From NCBI RefSeq assembly GCF_900230225.1, contig NZ_OCNH01000003.1:186001-250000 (forward strand): a stretch of 64,000 nucleotides of DNA. The letters run 5' to 3'. Origin of the DNA: Spirosoma fluviale. Its GTDB lineage: Bacteria; Bacteroidota; Bacteroidia; Cytophagales; Spirosomataceae. The stretch's first letter is position 1, and each line of letters begins with the position of its first letter. The notes under the pieces were generated by a model that saw only the letters and a program-made list of their open reading frames with translations, had not been told where the DNA came from and ran no database searches. Made by a program: the position numbers and the translations under genes. Positions 16,693-25,912 of the stretch are shown here, one piece after another.

Positions 16693-18033
16693 TTAAATAT
16701 ACTGGTTAACGATCATTTCGTATAGCTCCTGTTTGCCACTTAGCTGTTTGGGCTCGCCATTGGTCATGGCATACTGGCGTAGGTCTTCGAGAGTCACTTC
16801 ACCTTTTTCAAAACGGGCACCCTCTCCCGAATCGTAGCTGGCGTAGCGTTCTGCACGGAGTTTCCTGTACTGCGATTTGTCCAGAATGGCTTCGGCCGCG
16901 ATGGCTGCCCGTGCAAATGTGTCCATGCCGCCAATGTGGGCGATGAAAATATCGTCCAGATCCGTTGAGTTCCGGCGCGTTTTGGCGTCGAAGTTAACCC
17001 CGCCGGATTTCAGGCCGCCCGCTTCCAGAATGACCAGCATGGCTTCCGTCAGTTCATACACATCCACCGGAAACTGGTCGGTATCCCAGCCGTTCTGGTA
17101 ATCGCCCCGGTTGGCGTCGATACTGCCCAGCATATTGTTGTCAGCGGCAACCTGCAATTCGTGCGCGAAGGTGTGGTTGGCCAGGGTAGCGTGGTTGGTT
17201 TCGATGTTTAGCTCAAAGTCGTCCTGTAGACCGAAGCGATTCAGGAAACCAACAACCGTAGCTGCGTCGAAATCGTACTGATGTTTGGTGGGCTCCATCG
17301 GCTTGGGCTCAATGTAGAACGAGCCTTTGAAGCCCTGCTTACGGGCGTAATCGCGGCTGATCTGCAGAAACTTGCCCAGGTGTTCCTGCTCGCGTTTCAT
17401 ATTGGTATTCAGCAGCGACATGTACCCTTCCCGACCTCCCCAGAAGGTATAGCCCGAGCCACCGAGTTCGATGGTGGCATCGATGGCGTTTTTCACCTGC
17501 CAGCCACCGTGGGCGAGCACATGAAAATCCGGGTTGGTGGAGGCTCCATTCATGTACCGCTCGTGCGAGAATAGGTTGGCCGTTCCCCACAGCAGTTTTA
17601 CCCCGCTGGCGGCCTGTTTTTGTTTGGCGTAGTCGACAATAGCCCGGAAATTCTTCTCGAATTCGGCATTAGAATTGCCTTCGGGGGCTACGTCTACATC
17701 GTGGAAGCAGTAAAACTCCATGCCGATCTTCGTGATAAATTCGAAGGCAGCATCCATCTTGTCGTGCGCTGCGGCCAGCGGGTCGGGGTTGGCATCCCAC
17801 GGGAAATGCTTGACACCCGGACCAAAGGGGTCGGCTCCGGTGCCGCAGAAGGTATGCCAGTAGGCCGTTGCGAACCGAAACAGGTCTTTCATCGGTTTGC
17901 CCAGAATGAGTCGGTTGGCATCGTAGAACTTGAAAGCCAGTGGGTTATCCGATTCACGGCCTTCGTAGGCAATTGGCTTTTCTATAAACGGAAAGTAAGT
18001 TTTCTCGCCGAGGGTCAATTTAACGTCTGACAT
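16693..18033 (-). CDS. xylA: xylose isomerase
   Basis: Converts D-xylose to D-xylulose (and glucose to fructose) with two metal ions in the cytoplasm. The 446-residue length is that of the class II enzymes. Signatures are [12 protein letters not shown] (108-119; catalytic His111), [24 protein letters not shown] with the metal-binding Glu, [38 protein letters not shown] with the metal Asp residues, and [13 protein letters not shown] near the end. Nothing essential is missing. Start ATG 18033. It is divergent from the MFS transporter and Sus-like genes, sharing a 208-bp control region. xylulokinase is not next to it. Confidence 0.97.
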   Translation of the reverse strand: MSDVKLTLGEKTYFPFIEKPIAYEGRESDNPLAFKFYDANRLILGKPMKDLFRFATAYWHTFCGTGADPFGPGVKHFPWDANPDPLAAAHDKMDAAFEFITKIGMEFYCFHDVDVAPEGNSNAEFEKNFRAIVDYAKQKQAASGVKLLWGTANLFSHERYMNGASTNPDFHVLAHGGWQVKNAIDATIELGGSGYTFWGGREGYMSLLNTNMKREQEHLGKFLQISRDYARKQGFKGSFYIEPKPMEPTKHQYDFDAATVVGFLNRFGLQDDFELNIETNHATLANHTFAHELQVAADNNMLGSIDANRGDYQNGWDTDQFPVDVYELTEAMLVILEAGGLKSGGVNFDAKTRRNSTDLDDIFIAHIGGMDTFARAAIAAEAILDKSQYRKLRAERYASYDSGEGARFEKGEVTLEDLRQYAMTNGEPKQLSGKQELYEMIVNQYI

Positions 18034-18074
18034 AGCAATAAGAATTGAGGTATTTAGGTGAAAGAAAAGAAAGC

Positions 18075-18105
18075 TAAAGGTAGTTTCTCCTTATTTAGCT
18101 GGCAA
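18075..18105 (-). promoter_or_regulatory. possible xylA promoter
   Basis: On the minus strand, TTG (18103-18105), a 20-bp spacer, then TACCTTTA (18075-18082), one base from TAnnTTTG. It lies about 42 bp before the start codon. The single mismatch and the absence of other evidence keep confidence low. Confidence 0.4.
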
Positions 18106-18182
18106 TGCCTTTCTGCTATGTCGGTTCTATTTGTGTAAGTGTTGAATTATTTCAATTCAATTAAAAAAAAATACTATAAATC

Positions 18183-18214
18183 TTGATTTTGTTGATTTTG
18201 AGCTTATATCTTTG
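18183..18214 (+). promoter_or_regulatory. promoter of the MFS transporter gene
   Basis: TTG at 18183-18185, a 21-bp spacer and TATCTTTG at 18207-18214 match the Bacteroidota -33/-7 promoter fully. It stands 27 bp before ATG 18242 and is followed by a palindrome at 18224-18239, where RNA synthesis should start. Confidence 0.65.
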
Positions 18215-18223
18215 CTTCTGTTA

Positions 18224-18239
18224 ACTTAGTGCGTTAAGT
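18224..18239. promoter_or_regulatory. putative operator ACTTA-N6-TAAGT
   Basis: ACTTAGTGCGTTAAGT is an inverted repeat with 5-bp outer arms, placed just after the -7 element and directly before the start codon. It shares AACTTAGTGC with the site at 19569. The inner GT-GC part resembles GntR-family half-sites. Binding by the regulator at 30187 is inferred. Confidence 0.45.
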
Positions 18240-18241
18240 GT

Positions 18242-19504
18242 ATGAAAAGAAATCTCCGCTGGCTGATCGTTTCGTTACTCTTTGTGGCTACGGGCCTAAG
18301 TTTTCTGGATCGGCAGGTACTGTCCATCGCCATCATCAAGATTCAGCAGGAGTTTCATATTTCAGACGTACAATATGGACTGATCAATACCAGCTTCCTG
18401 ATCAGCTACGCCATCATGTTCACGCTGGGCGGCTGGCTGATCGATCGGGTAGGGGGCAAGATCGGACTGGCCATCTCGGTGGGTCTATGGTCGGTAGCCA
18501 ACAGCCTGCACGCAGTAATGAATTCGTTTTCGCAATTGCTGGCATTCCGGTTTCTGCTGGGTATGGGCGAAGGCGGCTGCTTTCCGGGTGCGGCCTGGAC
18601 GGTTTACCGGTGGTTCGATAAGGAAGAACGCGCACTGGCGAACGGGATAGCGATTGGTGGTTCGGCCATTGGCGCTGTAATCGCTCCGCCACTAACTATT
18701 TGGCTATCTACTCATTACGGCTGGCGGGGCGGGTTCCTGATTCCCGGCCTGATTGGTATCGTCTGGGTAATTGTCTGGTTGCTAACGCCCTGGAAAAAAG
18801 AAAATATGGTTGCTCAGCAACCGCTAACTCTGTCTGCTGGAAAAACGGTTCCCTTTCTGGATTTGCTCAAAATACGACCTACCTGGGTGTTCATCCTGAT
18901 CCGGTTTCTGCTCGACCCGGTCTTCTATTTCATGATGTTCTGGATTCCCAAGTACCTGAGTTCAGTTCGAAATGTGTCGTTCGAAGCGATCGGAAAACTG
19001 TTCTGGATACCCTTTTTAGCCCTTGGGATTGCCAACATTCTTGGGGGCTGGTTTTCGGGTCAGTTGATCGCTCACCAGTATTCGGTCAATAGAGCGCGAA
19101 AAACGGTTATGGGCATTGCGGCTGTACTAACGCTGGCTACTCCGGCTATCTCGTGGGTTTCGTCGGTGGAGGTTGCCGTTGCGCTGATGTCGGTTTTCAT
19201 GTTTGCGCATGGTTTCTGGATCACCAATTACATTACGTCTATCTCCGATATGTTTGGCCAGAAAGCGACGTCGACGGTGGTGGGCCTGTCCGGAACGGCC
19301 GGCGCGGTGTCAAGTCTGTTGCTCAATCCCCTGATGGGCGTAATTATTCAACGGTACTCATACACCCCGCTCTGGATCGCTTCGGGACTGCTGTATCCAC
19401 TGGCTTTCGTTCTGCTTATCGTGCTCATTCCCAGTATAAAATCTTTGCCTATTGGTTCAGAGCAGGACCCAGTTAATCCTTCTGCCCCAGTCGCAGCTCA
19501 TTAA
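18242..19504 (+). CDS. MFS transporter, sugar-acid (hexuronate/ACS-like) type
   Basis: A 420-residue inner-membrane protein with about twelve hydrophobic segments. It resembles the anion:cation symporter branch of the major facilitator superfamily. LSFLDRQVLSIAIIKIQQEFHIS near residue 19-41 is the typical start of hexuronate and galactonate transporters, with GGWLIDRVGGKIGL as the loop 2-3 MFS motif and RFLLGMGEGGCFPGAAW in helix 4-5. It probably imports a uronate or related sugar-acid, or a monosaccharide released by the neighbouring enzymes; the substrate is inferred from family only. It is followed after 109 bp by the isomerase-like gene, and a palindromic site precedes each of them. Confidence 0.85.
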   Translation: MKRNLRWLIVSLLFVATGLSFLDRQVLSIAIIKIQQEFHISDVQYGLINTSFLISYAIMFTLGGWLIDRVGGKIGLAISVGLWSVANSLHAVMNSFSQLLAFRFLLGMGEGGCFPGAAWTVYRWFDKEERALANGIAIGGSAIGAVIAPPLTIWLSTHYGWRGGFLIPGLIGIVWVIVWLLTPWKKENMVAQQPLTLSAGKTVPFLDLLKIRPTWVFILIRFLLDPVFYFMMFWIPKYLSSVRNVSFEAIGKLFWIPFLALGIANILGGWFSGQLIAHQYSVNRARKTVMGIAAVLTLATPAISWVSSVEVAVALMSVFMFAHGFWITNYITSISDMFGQKATSTVVGLSGTAGAVSSLLLNPLMGVIIQRYSYTPLWIASGLLYPLAFVLLIVLIPSIKSLPIGSEQDPVNPSAPVAAH

Positions 19505-19570
19505 ATCAGCTTTGACAGAGTGGCTTCGTGAAATACTCGCTCAACAAGGTAAACTAATCTTCAGTTAAAC

Positions 19571-19582
19571 TTAGTGCACTAA
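19571..19582. promoter_or_regulatory. putative operator TTAGTGCACTAA
   Basis: A perfect 12-bp palindrome, 31 bp before the isomerase-like gene. With the preceding AAC it repeats the AACTTAGTGC seen before the MFS gene at 18224. The GT-GC-AC core is the kind of site bound by GntR-family repressors. Confidence 0.5.
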
Positions 19583-19613
19583 CTCAACTGCACAAATACA
19601 CCAACTTTAAATC

Positions 19614-21110
19614 ATGCAGAACCTATCACCAAATGGAGTAGCCCAGGCCAGTCAGGCCGCATTTGTCAAACGAAAACCAACGACCGCCCGGATCGGGGTC
19701 TTTGGCGTGGGATATTATAAATATTGGAGTCAGTTCGATGGCTTGCTGGATGACCTGCTGAAAAAACAGGCTGTTTTCATCGAGAAAGTTGAATCGATGG
19801 GGGCCGTCGACATCGTTGACTTCGGGCTGATCGACGATGTTACGAAAGCCTATGAACTTGTCCCGAAACTCAATGCGGCCAACCTGGACCTGATTTTCTG
19901 CGATATGCTGACGTATGCCACCTCAAGTACGTTCGGCATCATCATCAAAAGCGTCGACATTCCCATTGTGCTGGTGGCCCTTCAGCCCGATAAGGCTATG
20001 AACTACAGCCAGGCGTCGACCTATCTTCAATTGTACAATGATGATATCTGCTCGTTGCCGGAGTTTGCCGGGGTAGCGGTCCGAATGGGCAAAAAAGTGC
20101 CGCAGATGATTATCGGCACGTTGCACGACGACCCTGCTGCCGATGCCGAAATTGAAGAATACTGCCGGATAGCCGCCGTACTGCACGATCTGAAAACGGC
20201 TAAGATCGGTCATATCGGTCATCCGATCGAAGCCATGCTCGATATGCACTCCGACTCGACCATGCTGACGGCTCATTTCGGTGCCCACATCGTTCAGTGC
20301 GAAGCGCACGAAATTGTTACGGAATACCAGCAGGCAACGGAAACTGAAATCAATGCTGTTAAAGAGCGTATCTTGGCTTTTTTCGATACCCCTGACCCCG
20401 TCTCCGATCCTATTTCGGAGAAACTGAGGGACTCCGATCTGCACATTGCGGCTCAGGCGGCCGTGGCGCTTGAACGATTCGTGAAAGCCCGGAAGCTGGA
20501 CGGGCTGGCTTATTACTACGATGGCCCCGATGGCAGCGACACGCGGGTGGTTATGTCGAATCTGATTGTCGGTAATTCGCTGCTTCAGGGCGCGGGCTTT
20601 CCCATGTGTGGCGAATCGGACTTGAAAACCTGCATTGCCATGCTCATTATGGAGCGACTGGGCATTGGCGGCAGCTTCGCCGAGTTTCACCCGGTCGATT
20701 TCAACGAGGATTTTGTGCTCGTTGGCCACGATGGGCCGCACAACATTGCCATCGCCGAAGGGCAGCCGGTGCTGCGGAGTCTGAAAAAATACCACGGCAA
20801 ACCCGGATTCGGGGCCGGAGTCGAGTTCAAGATAAAGGAAGGTCCCATTACCATGCTGAGCATCAGCTCGAACTACGAAGGCAAGATGAAATTTGTCATT
20901 GCCGAAGGCGAATCCATTGCCGGGCCTATTCCCCCAACGGGCAATACCAATACCCGGGGCTTTTTCAAACCCGATGTTCGGACGTTCCTCAAACGCTGGA
21001 TTCAGGAAGGGCCAACCCACCACTTTGCGCTGGGCATCGGCCACCATGCCGAGTCGATCCGGAAAATTGCCGACTACCTGAAAATCGAATCCGTCATCGT
21101 TAACGGCTGA
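19614..21110 (+). CDS. L-arabinose/L-fucose isomerase family protein
   Basis: A 498-residue cytoplasmic aldose-ketose isomerase relative. Near the N-terminus RIGVFGVGYYKYWSQF starts a Rossmann-like domain. The metal-site pattern of the AraA/FucI family is recognisable: Glu334 in CGESDLKT, Glu365 in DFNEDFVLVGHDGPHN with His372/His376, and a late His pair (HHFALGIGHH, 469-478). The sugar isomerised cannot be fixed; the family acts on L-arabinose, L-fucose, D-arabinose and others. Together with xylA and SusCD it suggests breakdown of a hemicellulose or pectic side chain. Start ATG 19614; 33 bp to SusC. Confidence 0.8.
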   Translation: MQNLSPNGVAQASQAAFVKRKPTTARIGVFGVGYYKYWSQFDGLLDDLLKKQAVFIEKVESMGAVDIVDFGLIDDVTKAYELVPKLNAANLDLIFCDMLTYATSSTFGIIIKSVDIPIVLVALQPDKAMNYSQASTYLQLYNDDICSLPEFAGVAVRMGKKVPQMIIGTLHDDPAADAEIEEYCRIAAVLHDLKTAKIGHIGHPIEAMLDMHSDSTMLTAHFGAHIVQCEAHEIVTEYQQATETEINAVKERILAFFDTPDPVSDPISEKLRDSDLHIAAQAAVALERFVKARKLDGLAYYYDGPDGSDTRVVMSNLIVGNSLLQGAGFPMCGESDLKTCIAMLIMERLGIGGSFAEFHPVDFNEDFVLVGHDGPHNIAIAEGQPVLRSLKKYHGKPGFGAGVEFKIKEGPITMLSISSNYEGKMKFVIAEGESIAGPIPPTGNTNTRGFFKPDVRTFLKRWIQEGPTHHFALGIGHHAESIRKIADYLKIESVIVNG

Positions 21111-21143
21111 AAATCTTGTAACCTCTAACCCTTACTCTTTTCC

Positions 21144-24100
21144 ATGAATCACTATTTATTTCATCGGCTTCGGCTCCTGGTCATCGGGAGTATGTTAAGC
21201 GTATTGACCGTTGCCCATAGCGTGTCCGCTCAGTCGGGCAGAGTGCCGGTGAGCGGTAAGATTACCGCCGATGAAGACGGCGAAGCGTTAGTTGGGGCCA
21301 CCGTTACCGAGAAAGGAACCACCAATGGTACTACCTCGGATGTGAACGGCAATTTCAAGCTGACCGTAGCGGCCAATGCGACGCTGGTGATCAGCTTCAT
21401 TGGGTACGCGCCCCAGGAACTACCCGTCAGCAACGGCAATGGCCAGCCGCGCACCAACTTCACCATCGCGTTGAAAACCGACCAGCAGCAGTTGCAGGAT
21501 GTAGTGGTGGTGGGCTACGGTACCCAGCGCAAAAAAGACCTGACGGGTTCTATCGTCAACCTGACCAGCAAAGACCTGGTGCCGGTACCCTCGGCTACGA
21601 GTGTCGACCAGATGATGCAGGGCAAAGTGGCGGGGGTGCAAATTACTCAAACATCGGGAGCGCCGGGAGGTAATGTCAACGTGATCATTCGGGGGATCAG
21701 TTCCATTACGGGTGGTAACTCACCGCTTTATGTGGTGGATGGATACGCCATTGGTACCGGCGGGGGCGGCTCTGATCTGAGCAGTTTCGGGGCCAATTCC
21801 TACACGGCCAGCGGGCTTGCCAGCAGCAGCTCGACTAACCGGATCAACCCGCTCAGCATCATCAATCCTGCCGATATTGAGTCGATTCAGGTGCTGAAAG
21901 ACGCGTCGGCCACGGCTATTTACGGCTCGCGGGGCTCCAACGGGGTCATTATTATCACGACTAAACGGGGTAAGCTTGGTAAACCCACCATCAGCTTCGA
22001 ACATTCGACGGGTATGCAGGAACTGGCTCGCAAAATGAAACTGCTGACGCCCCGCCAGTATGCCGAATTTGTTGCCGAAGGGCGGGACAACGCCTGGGTA
22101 TTCGGGGGCGGTAAAGCCACCGACCCAAACAACGTTCGGAGTACGGCTACGCAGGTGAAGCCCGACTTTCGTAACCCCGGCCAGTTTGCCGATGCCGGTT
22201 ACGGGACCGACTGGCAAGACGTGATTTTCCAGAAAGGGATGGTTCAGAATTACCAGTTGTCGGCCAGTGGCACGAGTCGGGACGTTAGCTATTACGTTTC
22301 CGGCGGCTTTTTCAACCAGAAAGGTATCATCATCGGGTCGGATTTTAACAAGTTTACCCTGCGCACTAACATCGACGCCCAGCTTACCTCCCGTCTGAAA
22401 ATCGGCGCGTCGTTTTCGGGCGCTCATTCGTACGGCAACTTTGCCAGGGCCGAAGGACACCTCCAGTTTCGGGGCCTGATTTCGGCGGCCCTCGCCAGCG
22501 ACCCAACCATCCCGGTAAGAAACTCCGATGGTACGCCTTATTCCGAATTTTCCAGTCCAACGGGGATTCCCGTCGAAAATCCGCTGATCATTGCCGCCGA
22601 ATTTTCGGACAAACGAAATAACACCAACGTATTCACCAATAACTACTTACAGTTCGATCTGGCACCGGGGCTTGTCCTGAAAACGTCCGTCGGGGTCAAC
22701 TACTCCAACAACGTAACCCGCTTATGGAAGTCGTCGAAGGTGGGGTTAGCGACCAGCCGGACGGGTGCGGCTACGGCGGCTGCAACGGAAGTTAAAAGCC
22801 TGAACTGGCTGAACGAAAACACCATTAACTACCGGCATAAGTTTGGTGGCAAACATGACATCGATGCGCTGGCGGGCTACACCATTCAGAAGAATTCGGA
22901 CGAGATACTCCAGGCCGGGGCAACGGGCTTCTCGACCGATTATGTGCCTTTTCTGGCCGCAGGAACCGTTTCGACGGGTACGAACTACATCAGCGAATGG
23001 GCCATTATGTCGTGGCTGGCCAGAGTGAATTATACCTATAACGGAAAATACCTGCTTACGGCGACGATTCGAAAAGACGGCAGTTCGCGCTTTGGCTCGA
23101 AAAACCGGTGGGGAACGTTCCCGTCGATTTCGGCCGCTTACCGCCTGTCGGATGAGCCGTTTATGAAGTCGGCCAGCTTTATCAGCGACCTGAAAATAAG
23201 GGCCAGCTATGGTATTTCGGGCAATAACCTGATTCCAAACTACGCTACGCAGGGCTTGCTGGGCGTGGCTCGAACGGTGGCGAATGGTCAGATCGTATCC
23301 GGTATCATCCCGACGAGCCTGGCTAATGACGAACTGACCTGGGAGCAATCGCTGCAGAGCAATGTGGGTATAGATCTGTCGCTGTTCCAGAATCGGCTGT
23401 CGTTTACGGTCGACGCCTACCAGGCCTATAAAAAGAACCTGCTGCTCAACGTAACCCTGCCCTCGGCTTCGGGCTTTGGCAGTTCGGTTCAGAACATCGG
23501 CGAGGTGGAAAATAAGGGAATCGAGCTGACGGTCAATTCGCAGAACATCGCCAAAGGGCCGTTCCAGTGGAATACGGATTTTAACATTAGCTGGAACCGA
23601 AACAAGGTGCTGGCGCTCAACTCGAATTCGGCCCGGATCGTCACGTCCGATTATCAGGTGGCGCAGGTTGGCTACCCGATTTCCAGCTTCCGGCTGCTCA
23701 ACATTCTTGGCGTTTTCCAGACGCAGGAAGAGGTCAACAACAGCCCGAAGCAGAACCCACGCGTGCAGCCGGGTGACTATAAATACCAGGATGCCGACGG
23801 CAATGGCACCATCAACACATCGGACAGAACCATTGTCGGCAATCCGTGGCCCCGGTATACGTGGGGACTAGGCAACCGCTTCACTTTCAGGAATTTCGCC
23901 CTGAGCGTGAGCCTGAATGGCACTTACGGCAACCAGGTTTATTTTCAGGGGGGCGAGGTCAACCTCAACGGGGCCGGGGTGCAGAACCAACTGGCGGCTA
24001 TGGCCGACCGCTGGAAGTCGCCGGAAAGTCCGGGTGCCGGGTTGTACACGCGTGCTATCCGGAACGATTATGCTTTTGGGTTCAGCGCCGGAACGACCAA

Positions 24101-24359
24101 ATACCTGTTCGATGGGTCGTTCACCCGCATTCGGGACGTCAATTTATCGTATACGTTTCCATCGACAGCAGTCAGCAAGCTAAAGCTTCAGGCCCTTTCG
24201 ATCTATGCCGATGTCACGAACCTGTACACCTTCACGAAGTATCCGGGCTATGACCCGGAAGGCAGTACCGGGGGCGATAACCTGGCCAGAAGTGGCGTCG
24301 ACTTCTTTTCGTATCCAAACCCACGGACCTATACCGTTGGCCTGCGCGTGACCTTCTGA
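21144..24359 (+). CDS. SusC/RagA-family TonB-linked outer membrane protein
   Basis: Outer-membrane importer of oligosaccharides that works with the SusD-like lipoprotein as a lid and with TonB energy. The 1071-residue product has a signal peptide (to SVSAQ, about 29), then a carboxypeptidase-regulatory-like domain (about 35-110, GKITADEDGEALVGATV). The TonB-box-like stretch and SusC signature DVVVVGYGTQRKKDLTGSI follow (about 118-136), then a plug domain ending IIIITTKRG and a 22-strand barrel finishing in phenylalanine (TYTVGLRVTF). Length and order are normal. It is followed by SusD after 31 bp. The binding sugar cannot be read from the sequence. Confidence 0.95.
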   Translation: MNHYLFHRLRLLVIGSMLSVLTVAHSVSAQSGRVPVSGKITADEDGEALVGATVTEKGTTNGTTSDVNGNFKLTVAANATLVISFIGYAPQELPVSNGNGQPRTNFTIALKTDQQQLQDVVVVGYGTQRKKDLTGSIVNLTSKDLVPVPSATSVDQMMQGKVAGVQITQTSGAPGGNVNVIIRGISSITGGNSPLYVVDGYAIGTGGGGSDLSSFGANSYTASGLASSSSTNRINPLSIINPADIESIQVLKDASATAIYGSRGSNGVIIITTKRGKLGKPTISFEHSTGMQELARKMKLLTPRQYAEFVAEGRDNAWVFGGGKATDPNNVRSTATQVKPDFRNPGQFADAGYGTDWQDVIFQKGMVQNYQLSASGTSRDVSYYVSGGFFNQKGIIIGSDFNKFTLRTNIDAQLTSRLKIGASFSGAHSYGNFARAEGHLQFRGLISAALASDPTIPVRNSDGTPYSEFSSPTGIPVENPLIIAAEFSDKRNNTNVFTNNYLQFDLAPGLVLKTSVGVNYSNNVTRLWKSSKVGLATSRTGAATAAATEVKSLNWLNENTINYRHKFGGKHDIDALAGYTIQKNSDEILQAGATGFSTDYVPFLAAGTVSTGTNYISEWAIMSWLARVNYTYNGKYLLTATIRKDGSSRFGSKNRWGTFPSISAAYRLSDEPFMKSASFISDLKIRASYGISGNNLIPNYATQGLLGVARTVANGQIVSGIIPTSLANDELTWEQSLQSNVGIDLSLFQNRLSFTVDAYQAYKKNLLLNVTLPSASGFGSSVQNIGEVENKGIELTVNSQNIAKGPFQWNTDFNISWNRNKVLALNSNSARIVTSDYQVAQVGYPISSFRLLNILGVFQTQEEVNNSPKQNPRVQPGDYKYQDADGNGTINTSDRTIVGNPWPRYTWGLGNRFTFRNFALSVSLNGTYGNQVYFQGGEVNLNGAGVQNQLAAMADRWKSPESPGAGLYTRAIRNDYAFGFSAGTTKYLFDGSFTRIRDVNLSYTFPSTAVSKLKLQALSIYADVTNLYTFTKYPGYDPEGSTGGDNLARSGVDFFSYPNPRTYTVGLRVTF

Positions 24360-24390
24360 TCAGACCCTTGATTAACTCCCATTAACCATC

Positions 24391-25827
24391 ATGAAAAAGC
24401 GAATACTGGCCATTTTAGCGGTAACGGCCACCTTATCATCCTGTCAGGATTTCCTGAACCTCAAACCCGCTTACCAGATCAGCGACCAGGGGTTTTACCA
24501 GAATCAAAATGATTTTGAGACGGCGCTGGTTGGCGTTTACAGTACTACACGGGGCCTCTACAGCAGCAGCACCATCCATTACGTGGGCGATCTAACGACC
24601 GACAATGCCGAAATTCAATGGTCGTCGCCCTCGGCCGATGAGATGCAACTGGATCAGAATGGCGTTACGGCAACGAATGCCTACGTCCGGTCGGTCTGGA
24701 ATACGTGTCTGTACACCATCTCGCAATCCAGCAATATACTGAACCGGATTGATGCCGTTACCTTCGACCCGATCGTCAAGAACCGGATAAAAGGCGAGGC
24801 TCAGTTTCTGCGGGCGTTCAGCTATTTCTACCTCGTACGCATGTTTGGTAATGTCCCTATAGCCACGCAAACATTTACCAGCCCAGCGCAGGTAGCTTCC
24901 GCCGACCTTACCCTGAAGCCTAAAGAAGAGGTGTACAAACTCATCGTGTCAGACCTGACCAGCGCCGAAACTTTGCTGCCTGTTACGGCCGTGACGGACA
25001 AAACCAGAGCATCGCAGATGACCGTAAAAACGTTGCTGGGTAAAGTCTATTTAACCCAAAAGAGCTACGACCTGGCCGCTGCAAAGTTGAAGGAAGTGAT
25101 CGACGCAAAGCAGTTTTCGCTGGTTGCCGACTACAAAACGCTGTCGACCAACGGCAACACGAATCTGCCCGAAACGATTCTGGAAGTCGCTTACCTCTCT
25201 GGTCAGACGCTGGGCAATAACTACTCGGCGCTGTTCACCCCCGCCATTACGAGCATGGCTATTTTCCCCAATAATTCGCAGGGAGCGGGGCGCATCGTGC
25301 CAACGCTGGACCTGATCCAGACCTACGAAACCGGCGATGCCCGCAAGGCCGTATCCGTGAGCGATTCGGTCACGTTGATTGGCGGCCGGAAATCCTACAG
25401 CCGATACGGGTTGAAATTTGTTGACTTCAAAGCGGTTGATCCGGGCGATGGCAGCGTTTCGTTTACCGTTCTTCGCTTCGCCGATGTGCTGCTGATGTAT
25501 GCCGAAGCGCTGAACGAGCAGGGTAAAACGACGGAGGCATTCCCTTCTCTCAATCAGGTACGTCAGCGGGCTAAGCTACCTGCTTTGGCGGGACTTTCGC
25601 AGGCTGATTTACGGCTGGCGCTCGAACGGGAACGACGTGTTGAGTTTCTGTACGAGGGCCATCGCTGGTTCGACCTGGTTCGAACCGGGCGGGCGCAGGG
25701 CGTATTAAATGCGCATTATGCCAGCCAGAAACTCAACTTTTCGGTGCAGGATTTTGAGTTGTTGTTTCCTATTCCCCAAGCCGAAATCGACCTGAATCCA
25801 ACTTTGAAGCAGAACCCGGGATATTAA
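24391..25827 (+). CDS. SusD/RagB-family nutrient uptake lipoprotein
   Basis: A 478-residue surface lipoprotein that captures the glycan and closes the SusC pore. The signal peptide ends at the lipobox TLSSC with Cys18. The N-terminal FLNLKPAYQISDQGFYQNQNDF is the SusD start, and the TPR-like helices are seen in KGEAQFLRAFSYFYLVRMFG. The C-terminal half has RFADVLLMYAEALNEQGKT and RERRVEFLYEGHRWFDLVRTGRAQ, ending FPIPQAEIDLNPTLKQNPGY, the standard family tail. It is coupled to SusC. Its stop lies inside a palindromic repeat. Confidence 0.95.
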   Translation: MKKRILAILAVTATLSSCQDFLNLKPAYQISDQGFYQNQNDFETALVGVYSTTRGLYSSSTIHYVGDLTTDNAEIQWSSPSADEMQLDQNGVTATNAYVRSVWNTCLYTISQSSNILNRIDAVTFDPIVKNRIKGEAQFLRAFSYFYLVRMFGNVPIATQTFTSPAQVASADLTLKPKEEVYKLIVSDLTSAETLLPVTAVTDKTRASQMTVKTLLGKVYLTQKSYDLAAAKLKEVIDAKQFSLVADYKTLSTNGNTNLPETILEVAYLSGQTLGNNYSALFTPAITSMAIFPNNSQGAGRIVPTLDLIQTYETGDARKAVSVSDSVTLIGGRKSYSRYGLKFVDFKAVDPGDGSVSFTVLRFADVLLMYAEALNEQGKTTEAFPSLNQVRQRAKLPALAGLSQADLRLALERERRVEFLYEGHRWFDLVRTGRAQGVLNAHYASQKLNFSVQDFELLFPIPQAEIDLNPTLKQNPGY

Positions 25828-25895
25828 CGTACCCATGGGCTTTAGCCCGTGACCAATGCTCGGTGAGTCACGGGCTGAAGCCCATGGGTACGTTA
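25825..25895. repeat. 29-bp inverted repeat overlapping the SusD stop
   Basis: Arms 25825-25853 and 25867-25895 are complementary with one mismatch, around a 13-bp loop. The left arm begins with the SusD stop codon TAA. Inner TTAGCCCGTGAC is shared with the repeat at 6998-7192. It may end SusCD transcription or protect the mRNA end ahead of the next gene at 25913. Confidence 0.9.
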
Positions 25896-25912
25896 CCTTA
25901 ACTTTTCAACCT

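Noticed and set aside
19923..21047. 374-codon open frame opposite the isomerase gene
   Set aside because: The plus-strand isomerase has recognisable metal-site motifs; the opposite frame does not.
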